A stretch of 64,000 nucleotides of DNA. Source: Garcia nutans. Taxonomy: Eukaryota > Streptophyta > Magnoliopsida > Malpighiales > Euphorbiaceae. The notes beneath the pieces are model-generated. The model was not told the origin of the DNA, searched no databases, and saw only the letters and a list, made by a program, of their open reading frames with translations. A program made the translations under genes and the position numbers. Every line of letters starts with the position of its first letter. Position 1 is the stretch's first letter. Location of the stretch: assembly GCA_947685225.1 (NCBI GenBank), contig CANTUV010000033.1, positions 51,251,001 to 51,315,000 on the forward strand, read 5' to 3'. Positions 13,001 through 25,232 of this stretch are shown here, in pieces.

Positions 13001-13346
13001 TCCAAGCATCATTTGCTTTGTTCAACCACAATATGCTGTTAGCAATTGAAGCATCTACTGAGTGCCTTATCCATTGAAGTACTATCAAGTTACAACGTTT
13101 CTAGGCTTCATGCAATGGACTTTCTTCTGCAGGTTCTCTTAGAGAGCCATCAATAAAACCGATCTTGTTCTTTGTGCCTAAAGCCATCATCATCGATCTT
13201 GACCAAACAGTGTAATTGTTTGTTCCAGTAAGGATTGTTGAAACAATCACATTAGATCCTTGCTCACTCGGATGCAAGAACAAAGGATTAGAAGGATCAT
13301 GAAGATGAGCATTAGCATTTGTATTTGTGTTGGTATTTGCAGCCAT
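10009..13346 (-). pseudogene. gag-pol remnant of the copia element
   Basis: Gag starts at ATG 13344-13346 with an Asn/Thr-rich leader and the NYTVWSRSMMMAL block typical of copia gag. A Trp position just before 13090 is now an amber stop, after which gag continues in frame to about 12610. The CCHC knuckle, protease and integrase zinc finger are absent, as if deleted, and the sequence passes straight into the integrase core (FELIHIDIWGP). The frame shifts near 12440. The second catalytic Asp reads N in RTNNGLEF. Another frameshift at an A tract near 11205 separates QLDANNAF from LHGDLMEEVYM. Reverse transcriptase keeps YVDD, and RNase H keeps its core blocks. A stop after HLLSIKS precedes the conserved DQLADIFTKPL end. 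It cannot encode a working polyprotein. Confidence 0.93.
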
Positions 13347-13649
13347 ATTTCTCAAGGAAGTGAAGAAAATTTTGAGAGAAACAGAAAAGATCAAAGATAA
13401 TAGAAAATTGACAGATTACTGAAAAGAATTTGGTAAAAGATCAAGAAATAGAAGGAAAAATCAGCAGATTATTAGAGAAAAACAAGAGAACTGCATATGA
13501 ATCCAAGAACGAACATCATCAAATTGTTAAAAAAAAATTGAAAATCCTGATATTGCAATTGAAAGAAGAATCAAAAGAAATGAATTAAGAACCTGATCAA
13601 GATCAACAAAAAAAAAATTTTGCGAAAATTCATTGATGCTCTGATACCA

Positions 13650-13971
13650 TAACAAACTTGATTAGGCTGAAGAATTATTATTAACAGAGTAAGAATGTAA
13701 AAAATAAACAATCTTGATTTTCAACAACATTTTCTACATTACATCAGTTGGTTATTTATAGCCTAAGCTTACACTACATAATTATAATTACAATCTAATT
13801 TAGTATATAAAGTTTGTTACCAGCTACACTTGATTCAGAGACTAGAAGCTTCCTTCCATAACTGATTTCTGTTTATCATTTTCTGTTTAGAAGAGAAGGA
13901 AGAAAAAAAATACGTGACTCTCTCGTGTACTCCTATAATACCGTATAGTTCTCAATACTCTTGCCCCTTTA
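13650..13971 (-). repeat. 5' LTR of the copia element
   Basis: This 322-bp LTR adjoins the tRNA primer-binding site at 13638-13649. It contains GGCTATAAATA on the minus strand near 13753-13763, a plausible TATA box for the element's own transcript. Confidence 0.92.
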
Positions 13972-13976
13972 ACTCC

Positions 13977-16900
13977 CAGATATAATACATACGATCCACG
14001 TGTCTCCAATCATTTTACAAGAAGTAGTGGATGGTGCCGGTGCCGCCGCTCTACTTTTGGCCTGGAGTTGGATTTCCTTTCTCAAATACGCACGTGTGAA
14101 GAGAGAGAGAGTAGAGAGAGGCGCAAATTTCAAAAGGTTATATTAGCGATAAAATCAAATGACTAATAAACAAAGAAAAAAATGTCTATTTTTCATGGAT
14201 AGAGATCAAAGAATAATAACAGTTCATAGATGATGATCCCACGTGATTTTCTTTCTTTTATTTATTTCTACTATAACCAAATATTATATCCTCTCTTTTT
14301 TTTTCATCCACTCAATATCCTATGACTTGATGTTTCAGAATAATCTGAATTTACTCTGAATAAGTCTATAAAGAAGCAGGATGTACAAATTTTTTAAATT
14401 CAATCAAACCCAATATATTTTGATTTTTTGTTCAAAAAAATATATTCTTTGATTTTATTAGATAAATTTATATTATATATATATAGATAAAAATAAATTT
14501 ATATTTTTTAAAAAATAATAAATTTAATTAAGTGATGAAGCTGAGATTTATTTTTCACATAAATCCAAACTCAATTAATATATATTATATATATATTTAT
14601 AATATATACTATATAACCAAATTCGATTAAATCAAAATATATATTGAATATTATATATTAAATATATTTATAATATACGTTATATATATTTTATAATTTA
14701 ATTTCACTTGATTAAATTTAAAAATATATAGATTTATCAAATATATAATCAAATGTTTAAATTTTTTTTTCAAATTTAATATAATTAAAATATATTATAA
14801 GTTTAACCGAATTTAATGGATGTTCACCCATCGCTATTCTTAACTTTTCACTTTTTATATTAGATCTGAAATTTAAGGTATCTGATCGGAAAAAATAGGC
14901 CATTATTATCTTATTTTATCAGTATAAATAACCAATATTAGTAACTCCAAACAAATTGCTTTAATATTTGTCACCCACGTGTCAGCCAATCAAGATTAAT
15001 TTAATTTATTTCATTAATTGATATATTTGAATAATATATATTTTTTTCTTATTTGGTGAAGGATATGTTTTCCTAAATTATTTATCTATTAAATTTGAAT
15101 TTTCTTTATAGATGAATTTAAAGTTATATGTAATTTTTTATAATTTATTATTTCATGTAATTATGGATATTCAGTTAATCAATTAATTAATAGATCGAAT
15201 CTATTCTTAACCAAAATTTTTAATTAATAATTATTTTTACTCAATCGTTTAATTTTTATTTTTTGTCAATTTAATTAATTTATCATATTTTCATCGGTCA
15301 CTCAAAAGGATACTAAGTTTGGACATTTTTATTTCATTTCCTAGCATGTTAACTTAAAACAAGTAAATGACAAAACTCAAAAGGATACAGGTTTGGACAT
15401 TTGGTATTTGTCTTAGAATTTGGAAGTTGAATCGGTTGCAAAACAATTCAAATTATAATTTTTTATTAAATCTATGCTATTAAGGTAGTTTTAATTTTTT
15501 ATTTAATAATAATTCATTATTTGCTAATTTTTTATTTAATAATAATTCATTATTTGCCATTTTTATTTTCAAAACATAGATTTAATAATTATAATAAATT
15601 ATCAATTAAAATTTTTGAAAAACAATCATTTGAAAGTAATCAATCGCAAAAGCATGTACTATGCATGAAAAATTCTATTTTTTAATTAACGGTTAATTGA
15701 TTAATTAAAATTAATTAACTATTAATCAATTAATCAAACTATATTTTTATGGATTAATTAAAAATTTTATCGGTTAATCGTTATATGTTCGCCCTTGATT
15801 CTATGATTTTAAATTAAAAAAAAAGGATGTGGATAAGCTAAAACAAAAGAGGCTCAATTCTCATCAAAACTTTTATAAAATGAATCTTTTATATATATAT
15901 ATATATAAAACGAATCTTTAGTATAATGGAAAAGAAACTTAAGATGCAAGATGTGTTTTCACATTCCTAAATAGATTTTTGTTTACTAAGTCAGTTTTAA
16001 TTAATTAATTTAGCCACTTAGGTTCGACTCGGTAGCACCGTTGCTTTTGGCTCCCACAAATTGAGTTACTGTGATGATTTCCTTTTGATTGGATATGCCA
16101 ACATGCATAACCTTTTGCTTTTCATTTGCTTTTTGAAAATGTGATCCATTTTTAACTAACTAATTAATATCCAAATTTTTTTTTTAAAAACAGCCACAAA
16201 AATCCATGTAAGATGTAACTTCAAATATATGCTTATTCCTTTACTTTGGATGGTATCGTTATCGTATCTTGGCCATGTGATGACTTGGACCTCCACACTC
16301 GCCCTTCGTGGCAACTGCTTCGACTTTGGACCGATGCAACTGCCTTCGGTTCAAAGATTAATAAAATTAATGAAGACTTTTTATTTTCCACATAAACAAT
16401 TCGATTTTTTTTTTCCTTTTGGATTGATGAATATAAAATTTTCTTTCACAGTTATTATCTCATTATAAAAATAATAATATTATAAAGCGTTTTGCGTCTT
16501 ATAATCTATATATTATATTAAAATTACTGTTATCGATACAATATTATACTACTTGTGATTAATTTTTAATATTTTAATTTACTTTATAAAACAATATATT
16601 ATTGAATTATTATGCAGAATTATAATATTATTTTGCTAAATTATTCTACAATTTAAATTAGTCGACGAAATTACATAATTATTATAGGATTAGGGTTACA
16701 ATATTTTAATTTATTTTACAATGAAATAAATTATATAATTATCCAATAGAATTATATAATTATTTTGCTAAATTATTTTACAATTAATTATTTTGCTAAA
16801 TTAGTCAATGGAATTATGGAATTTAAAGTAATATACTTGGATGGAATTATGAAATTATTATAGAATTAGAATTAAAGTAAAATTATATTTTGCTTGGATT

Positions 16901-17166
16901 ACAATTGAAATATTATAATATATTACAATATATTAAAATTTAATTTTTTTATTTGATATTAATTTAATATTAATTTATTTATTTAAAGAGCTCAAATATA
17001 ATTATGATGTCGTATTTGATATTTATAATGATTAATTATCTTTATATTATATAAAGAGAGAAAATAATAACTACCACAATAATATTTTATTTCCCCACAA
17101 TATTATTAAATTTTAAAGCTACAACACTATATTATCTTCTCTCATGCATAGATATTATATTATATT
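13977..17166. other. AT-rich intergenic DNA without genes
   Basis: The first 140 bp after the retrotransposon are richer in GC and include GA repeats (near 14101-14121). The remainder is AT-rich. Segments near 14383-14835 and up to about 15800 end in GATGTTCACCC- or TATGTTCGCCC-like sequence, which resembles ends of old hAT-type MITEs, but I could not define matching partners. No credible ORF is present. Confidence 0.5.
15491..15556. repeat. Perfect 33-bp tandem duplication
   Basis: Unit 15491-15523 is repeated exactly at 15524-15556. It begins TAATTTTTTATTTAATAA and ends TTATTTGC. Identity of the two copies suggests a recent slippage event. Confidence 0.9.
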
Positions 17167-17585
17167 TAGGGATGAGCAAAATTCAGTTAATCCATCAAAA
17201 ATTCGATTCGGTTAATTGAATTTAAAATAATTTGATCTGTTCGGTAAAAAAAAGTTACAAAAATTTAATTTTTAGTCAGGTAACGGTTAACCGATTTAGT
17301 TCAGTCGATTAACTGTTAATTAATATTTTTTTTAAAAAATATTTATTTATTATTTAATTTTTAATTATATTTTAATTTTTTTACTATAAATATAAATTTT
17401 TATTGCAAAATAAAATTATTTTTTATTAAGTTTTATTTAGTTATTTAATTATATTAATTTTTTATTTTAAATAAAATTTTTATTATAAAATAAAAAATAA
17501 TAATCGATTCGATTAAAAATTTATAAGAAATTTAATTTGGTTAATCGATCGGTTAATTAATCAAATCGACTGATGTTCACTTCTA
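17167..17585. mobile_element. hAT-like MITE, 419 bp
   Basis: The 8-bp TSD ATTATATT is perfect on both sides (17159-17166 and 17586-17593). The inverted ends are TAGGGATGAGCA and, from the right end complemented, TAGAAGTGAACA. The interior is AT-rich with repeated GGTTAATCGAT-like blocks near both ends. No ORF. Confidence 0.75.
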
Positions 17586-20500
17586 ATTATATTTGTTATT
17601 TTCTTTTTTTATTTACTTTTATTTTTTTATTTTCGTTTGATCATATTTGCATTATACTAACTATAATTTTAAAATAATATATGAGTTACTCTACTTTATT
17701 TCAATTGATCAACATGTGTGGTTGTGGAATGTTCTGATTCTTACAATAAACTTGACCATCATGTGCAGTTCTGGGAGGCTGTAAATCATCAACAATAAGT
17801 TTTTCTTATATTTTGTAAGTTTATTATTTATTGTTTCTTTTCATTTCAATCAACAGTTCATGCATTATTTGCTCGAAGAAAAATAAAAATTACACATTCC
17901 TTACTAAAATTAATAACGAGCCGATCATAAGATTAAACTATAATTAACTTTGGCCAATTGGATGCAGTTACTACCTGTCCTTAACAATCTACAAGTTTAT
18001 TTGATCCCTCTCAATTACAATTAATTATAACTACTAATTTATACAACAATAAAGTCAATAAATGGACTCATATAATTAATTAATTATCTCTGCATTATAA
18101 TTAATTATATTATATTTTTTGTTATAATATCAATTGTTATTTCAAATGTTAAATAATAGTGATGAATTTTTGTATTTTCTTGGAGCTATTTTTGTATTTG
18201 TTGTTAATTAATTTATTAACTCCAACTCATAATCAAGAACATAAATAAACCAGTAAATAAATAATTATATTATCTCACAATACTATTCAATTTTAAAATT
18301 AATTATATTGAAAAAAATTATGGTTGGTCATCTTATCGTTGTTTCTCACTCTCTATTTTGCATTTTTTCTACTTGTTTAATGCAGTTTTTTTTTTTAATA
18401 TTTTATGTTACATAGTTATTTTTTAAATAATTTATTATGGTATTTGATTTTAAATTTTTTTATTGATATTTCTAAATTTTTATTTTTTTATTATTTGTTT
18501 GTTATGTGAATTTTTCGGGTTGATTTTGTATTATTTAGTTGTTGTTTGATTTTTTGTTTTTCAGCTTTTTTTTTGAGTTTTTTAATTAATTATTTTTATT
18601 TAATTTTAAATAAACTGTAATTTTATTTTAATTTATATTATATTTTTAAAATTTTTAAAATTCAATTTTTATTAGGGATTTATTTTAATTTTTGTTTAGA
18701 TTTATTATATGATTAGATTTTATTTGTTAGTTTATGTTATTTAATTTTACATTAAGCTTATTTAATTTTTTTGCTAGATTTAGTTTTTAATTGCTATTAT
18801 TTAAATTATATTTAAATTTATATTTATAATTTAATTTTTATTTTATTTGCTTAAAATTATTGTTAATTTTGAAATTAATATATAAATTATGAGTAAAAAT
18901 ACTCGAGCATCGAGTGAGACCTATACTAATATTATAATAATTTAATATTCTTAATCAAAATAAATAATGAATTACAAAAAAGAAAAAATGACTTTTTATA
19001 TCTTCCAATATCTTGAAGATATCTAAATCTCGTGTAAAACACCCAGTCTCTCCCTATTTTATTCATCTGCCCATTTCTAACTTATTAACTTGTATACTAA
19101 ATTACATATCAAAACTTAATATAGTGATAAGTGCACATTTTTTGGGAAACCAGGTTCAATTCCTTGTTCCCTGTTACAATACTCAAAAAACATGTATATT
19201 AGTTTTTTTTTTTTTTTAATTTTTATCTTGTTTCTCACACCATAGGTTCTTCCAAAATGAAAGAAGATAATTTCGGCCTCTTCAAATTGGCGCTATCTAT
19301 GATAAACTTGGTGAAAGAAACATAAAGTTTATTCCTCCCCTTTTTCTTTAATTTACTAACCCCCTGTATATATGCCAATTGAAGATCCAAACTCGTTTTA
19401 TAACATAAATGGATTCTAGGCAGCCAAAATCATCATCACTGGCCAATCAATGACAGAAAATCCTTTATTAGAGGTGGGAAACACCAAGGCAGGGATCTAC
19501 AAAAAGAGTGAAATAAAATGGAAATGGTGCCAGGATAAATCGGTGCGGAAGTTGATACCCACATTTTTGCGCCCAGCAGTAAGAGCAAAAAAAGGAAAAC
19601 GCATAAACAGAAGAGTAGATTTTGTACATATTTAAAAAAAAAAAAATACTAACCGCAATTATTTTATAGTGTAATTATTGAATAATTTCACTCTTTATCT
19701 AATAATTATTTTTAAAAATGATTATGATTAATATTTCACTTTTAAGAAAAATGAGCGTATATATTTCATTGTGTCAAATATTTTTACATAATATATTTTG
19801 TTTTACAGAGGAAAATATTTTTATGAGAAGTAAAAATATCTATTTTTAAATAAAAAAAGATTTGAATAAATTCCCTTGCGGTCAAAAATTAAAATATTTA
19901 GAAACTTAAAATACAAATAAATGACCAGATAAGTTAATCTCAAAAAATAAAAAACTAATTAATCAATTAGAGCGAAGAGCAAGGAGCCACTCTCACCTCT
20001 AGGCTCTAGTCCACGCCTCTGTTATCACAACCGCCACCCACGGCTTCTATTGTCGGTCAAATCATTAATTATCTAGACATATGTCGACACTTAATTAGTC
20101 ACAATTTTTACTTTTTTAGAAAAATTATGTGAAACATTTTTTAGTATAAGTTTTTATTTAAAATAAAAATAAAAATTGAGAAAATTGTATATTAAATTTA
20201 CAGTACATAATATATACAAGACTATTTTTGATATTTTTAAGTCACTCAGTGAAAAAAACTAGTTATTTTTAAGTATAAATAATATTTTGTTTAACAAAAA
20301 TAAATGAATGATTATTTACTTTATTTTTCAAAAAAGATTGACGTGCTTAATTAAATTAAATAACAGTATTTTTTTATTATTAATTCATATCATATATCAT
20401 TAAAATATATAAAAAATTAAAATGAGCAACTTTGACATAATAATTCAGAAGTAAATAAATGAAAATTATTATAAAATAAAAAATAAGAATTCAATATAAT

Positions 20501-23500
20501 TTTATAAATAAAAAAATAGAGCAATTGATAATTGCGCTGTCAAGAAAGTAAAATCACAAACTTAAAAAGGAGGCAATCCATATTCCATAGACAGGCCTTC
20601 CAGACTTCCATTGCAAAATTCAAACCAAAAATCAATGCAGTAGGGCCTCTATCTAAGCCGGATCTTTATGAGGACCCATTTGAACTTAAAATCTTATTTT
20701 GGGTCAAATTTTGTTAAAACACGAAATTAGCGCTTCTTTCGGCGGGGAAGTTCCAATTTCAGTAGGCTGCAAGCATGCCTTATTGCTAGTGTGTAATAAA
20801 GATAGCGTACTTTCGTCCAGTAAAAAAGATAACATAAAATTTATTTATAATTTCTAAATACATGTATTTGACTCTCCCTTTTAAATTTATATTATTTCTG
20901 GAGCTTTCTAATTTTCCTACGTCAATTTCTACAGATTAAAAATAAAAAGGCTAATACGAGGCACGTCGACTCGCCTATTGAAAACTGTATACGCGCTGAT
21001 GTAGTCGTTTAATACACGAAAATTAAGTGGTGGTTAGGAGAGGGAGTACAATATTTTAATAAAAAACAGCGCGTGGGTATTCGTACAAAATTTTACCTGC
21101 TGTGCAGTCCCAATTTCCGCATGTAAGCAGGTCCTGCGCTTTTTTTTTTTTTTTTATCTTCGTCTTCGTGGACTTGTGTTATGAATTAAATAAAATTAAT
21201 GGCAGGCAGTTGGGGTCCAGCCGGGGATGGAGAGCCGGAATCGCCGTCTGATGCCGGCAAATCGACGGACTATAAGCAGCACGACGTAATTTATTTATTA
21301 CAAGTGAACAGAAAAATCCGACGGCCGTTAAAACAAAATAAAAGGTTTTACCACAGCATATGGACGGTTATATTTGCTAAATCGTGGACGCAGAAGCTTT
21401 CACACATTCTTTTGCTGGCGAATAAATCAATATTCATATTCATTCTACTCTAATTGTTAACATTTAATAAATTTTTAGTCAAATTATTTATTTTATATGT
21501 ATCATATCGTGTCTAAAACACCGGTAAGATAATAAATACATTATTAGAAATTTCTGCATACAGTATTTTTTGAGAAATATTATTTCATTGTATTATGTGT
21601 CTATTAATTATTATATGCAAAATTTAATAATTATTTATTACTATAATTGGACGAAGACAGTTTTTATTCAATTAATTATTTTCCTTTACGTTCATATAAT
21701 TAAATTTTCATAACGTTCTTGCTAGGGTAGATCCTTTTTTCTCTTATTATTCTTGTTTAAGGGAAAGATGATTCCTTTTTTTCTCATGCAAAAATTTTTA
21801 TTTTTTATTTTAGAACAATCAGTTATTGTACATACCTCAGTAAGGGTGCATTATTCACCTATCCACAGCGGAAAACTTAACCAAATCAATAAAATTAAGT
21901 TATTTTAACAAAAAAAAAATTGAATTTCCTATTTGCTTCAGATACCCAAATAAACGTAAATGAATAATTTGAAAATTTATTGATTAATACATACGTTATA
22001 ATTACTTATTTATAGTAGAAATTTTTTTTTTTGTAAAATAAGAATATATTTTAATCTACATTAAATTTTTTTTCATTGGCAAAAAGATTGGCAAAGTGCT
22101 AATAAAGAGTGTATTTACATTATAATTATGAAAAAGCTGATAAAATAATTATTTTTAAATAATAATATTATATTTATTTATAAATAGTTTATGTAAGATA
22201 AATTATTGAACTTATTAAATTTAATTAATTAATTAATAAAATATTTTATCTAAGAATATTTTACTAAAAAAATTGTGTGGTTTTTATCAAAATACAGTTA
22301 TACTCATATTTTAAAATGAGATAATTAGTAAAAAAAATTTTGATAAAATAAAAAAGAGATATTATAGAAATAATTTAAGTATTGTTCTAATTTTTTTAAT
22401 AAAATAAAATTATAATTAAATAATTTAATATTTTTTAATATTTTATTATATATTATTAATATAATATTTTTTAATAAATTAAAATCCATGTAACATGTTT
22501 TTTTAATAACCTATCAAATGGCACATAATAATATATTCACTCCATGGGTTCTACTAATTGCATTCAGTTTTGACGGAAGTGAAAACCATATTTCAGAAAT
22601 TGGCAATGGCCAATACAATTGAACAGATGTATCATCCCAATTTTGATATTGACGAATCTGCTGCAGAGAAATCTTTGCCCTGCCAAACTGATTTGGGCTT
22701 AAAATAGATGTGCACGCCTATCCTCATTGACATCTCTATAGAAAAATACCGATCCTATTAATTATTAACGGTGGGATGTGTCACTGTGAAATGTAAATAC
22801 ATAAAAAAAAAAACCAAATGGCAAAAGAGTCCTAAAAATTATTTTATAACTTGTGTTTGTATTTTTCCTATTGCGAAAAACAAACGACAAATGTTTCTTT
22901 ACATTTGATTGGCCACTACCTCCCACGTTATCACATTTCAGATTTGTTAGCCTTCTCCTTCCCCATTAAGCCACCCCACAACGCCACAACAACTAAAATT
23001 ATATTTAAAAAAATAAAAAAATAAAAGAAAAATCAGTGTTTGAAAATTCAAAATCAAAATACCTCTGCTCTGCTTCTTGTCACATGCAGCCCAAGTGCCT
23101 CTCTACTGCCACGTGGGCTCCACTTACCTTACCTGGCATCAACTCTGCATGGCCCCCGCTACATATGCACATGCGCGTGTTATGCACTTTTTATCCCTCG
23201 AGACTGGAAATTCTTGTGGTGTCTTCTCTCTGGCTTTTTTTTCTCTACAAATGCACTACAACTTCTGTTGTCTCTCTTCCTCTCTAATTGTTAATCCCCT
23301 TATTTTTATATTTTCCTTCATCTGTTTGCTTTAGTAGAGTTCTCACTGGGACCTGGGCCCTAAAGCTGCAAACCCATCAATAATCCAACTGGTGTTGCTA
23401 TCATTAAATCTTAACCGAGCAGCAAACATCCCATTTATTCAAATCATCAAAATCTTCCCCACTAGTCGTTGCTCTCTGTCTAATTTTCTTTTAGAGCTTT

Positions 23501-23504
23501 AACT
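17586..23504. other. Intergenic DNA leading to the 23.5-kb gene promoter
   Basis: It is AT-rich to about 19250, with poly-T near 19205-19218, then mixed low-copy sequence. A GC-richer patch at 20930-21440 contains an open frame from 21199, but its protein has no motif I recognise and no codon signature. The last 600 bp (22900-23504) become pyrimidine-rich and form the probable promoter and leader of the gene starting at 23505. Confidence 0.5.
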
Positions 23505-25232
23505 ATGGCGGAGAGTTTGGATGACTGTGAGTTTTGGCTGCCTCCTCAGTTTCTTACGGACGACGATATTTTCATGGATGTCAAGAAGAATAATAGTAAG
23601 AATACTAATCCTAATAGGATGTGTCAAGATGGGTTCGCCTCTGAAACTGAGTTTGCTAATGCTAAGCCTTTGTCCCCATTTGAGTTTCCTTATGAGTTTG
23701 GGTCTTTTGGAGTCTCTTCGGATTTTAGTTCTCCGGTTGAGTCCGTTGTTGGTTCTACCGAAGAGAGTGATGAGGAGGATTACGTCGCTGGTATAACTTG
23801 TCAAATGGCTCGCTCTTCGCTTGAAGAAAAATTCAGGGAAAACGACTTTGCTGCCCTGAAAGAAACTCTTGGGGTATTGCGAAATCGTCTCAGTTATGTG
23901 TTTCCTTACTTTAATAGTATGGTTTATTTTGCTTTATATAAACTGATTTAGGGATTTTTTCTTTTTTACTTGCAGGGTTGGGTTGTCTCTGGTTCACCGC
24001 AATCAACGCTTTGTGGGGTTGGAAATGGATGTGTGTGCGGGCAAGAATCTAGCCGGGGAAGCGCGAATGGGTCTTCCAGAGTCTCCTCACCGCCGGCCAA
24101 ATGGGATTCGCTTTATGCTACTGCGGGTGAAGTTGCAAGACTTAGAATGAATGAAGAAGGCTATGGTTTCAATAGGCATCACCGAGGCATCTTAGGTCCA
24201 CGTCGAAAGCCCTCTCCTGTCTCTGTTCCGTTGAAAAAATCAAATAAAGATATTGGTCTTTATCTGGAGCAATCACTTTCTTATCAGAAGTTGCAGGAAT
24301 CTCAAGTAAGTTTCTCTTAATCCTTTATTTACACTTGATATGTTATAGGCCTAATTTTGTCAAATACTTGTGGGGTTTGTTATTCAGTTTATGCAGCTGA
24401 GACAGCAACAAATGATTAAGCAACAGAGCTCTAGTGTTTGGGGAGGGCAAAACAAGGGCGGACTGTACCCACAGCAACAAACTCAACCAGTGATCCACAA
24501 TAGAGGAATGAACTTTGGTAGAGCCATGCGTTTGCCTCCCTCTGCTTGGCCTTCTCTACAACAAGCCCAGCAACAACAGCATCAAGGCCGGTCTGATATT
24601 CGAGCTGTGTTTCTGGGCAATCCTGGTGGCAAAAGGGAATGTGCTGGAACTGGAGTATTCTTACCTCATATTGAAACTCGCAAGAAGCCAGGTTAACATA
24701 CCCTACTTTTTCTTTTAAAACCTTTTTACTGTAATTCATTATAAGTGTTGTAATTATGATATTTAACCTTTCCAATGCTATGGTGCCTTGGAACTAAATT
24801 TTGCTTTTACCTTGATTATTTTCGCTTTATAGAGATCTGGGTTTTCTTTTTAGTATTGGCTTGACACTAATTAAGATTTTATTAAATTCTTAATAGCTTG
24901 TTCAACTGTTCTAGTACCAGCCGGAGTCGTGCAGGCGTTGAACTTGAACTTGGAGGAAATGGGTAGTCAGGCACAGTTTCGGCCTCCCTTCAATAGGAAT
25001 TTGAACTCGGTCCATGGTATGTGATTTTAGTTTTGTACAGTAGAATATGATTTTATTATTCTCTTGAACGAGTAATAAAGTTAATAGAGGAAGATTTGTT
25101 TAACTGTAGATTGTTTTTTATGCAGAGAATGCATCGAAGCTTCGGAATAAGTGTCATGTTCCCTATCAAAGGCTTAACCTCAGGCCACAACCGGAAAGTG
25201 AATTGAGATTACCTCAGGACTGGACTTACTGA
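23505..25232 (+). CDS. Plant-specific protein with DDCEFWLPPQFLTDDD motif, five exons, 403 aa
   Basis: Exons 23505-23873, 23976-24305, 24388-24691, 24915-25016 and 25126-25232 all have GT-AG borders and join to one 1212-nt frame ending DWTY-stop. Landmarks are DDCEFWLPPQFLTDDD (residues 6-21), an acidic STEESDEEDY stretch (about 84-93), a short Cys/Gly block TLCGVGNGCVCG (about 135-146), KWDSLYATAGEVARLR (about 167-182), a Gln-rich segment, and AVFLGNPGGKRECAGTG (about 305-321). I see no signal peptide or membrane span; the composition suggests a nuclear or cytosolic, largely disordered protein. The motifs match a plant family of unknown function. From memory, Arabidopsis At3g54000 (annotated TIP41-like) and At5g59050 belong to it. 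Exon 4 has a second in-frame acceptor 6 nt downstream (CTAG then TACCAG). Molecular function is unknown. Confidence 0.9.

Larger units (their letters stand above)
9682..13971 (-). mobile_element. Degenerate Ty1/copia LTR retrotransposon, about 4.3 kb
   Basis: The element lies on the minus strand between identical 5-bp TSDs ACTCC (9677-9681 and 13972-13976). The 5' LTR is at 13650-13971 and the 3' LTR at 9682-10011. Next to the 5' LTR, TGGTATCAGAGC (13638-13649, minus strand) is the primer-binding site for initiator Met tRNA. A G-rich polypurine tract (10012-10022, minus strand) precedes the 3' LTR. Gene order gag-INT-RT-RNaseH identifies the copia class. The LTR ends are TA...TA, not TG...CA. 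The element is about half the length expected for the coding part because a block of gag-PR-INT is missing, and it carries stops and frameshifts. Confidence 0.95.

Noticed and set aside
14383..14835. Possible hAT-type MITE ending GGATGTTCACCCATC
   Set aside because: The left end could not be matched to the right end and no TSD was found.
21199..21453. 84-aa frame beginning MAGSWGPAGDGEPESPSDAG
   Set aside because: The start looks protein-like, but it soon turns AT-rich, has no known domain and no splice continuation that I could support.
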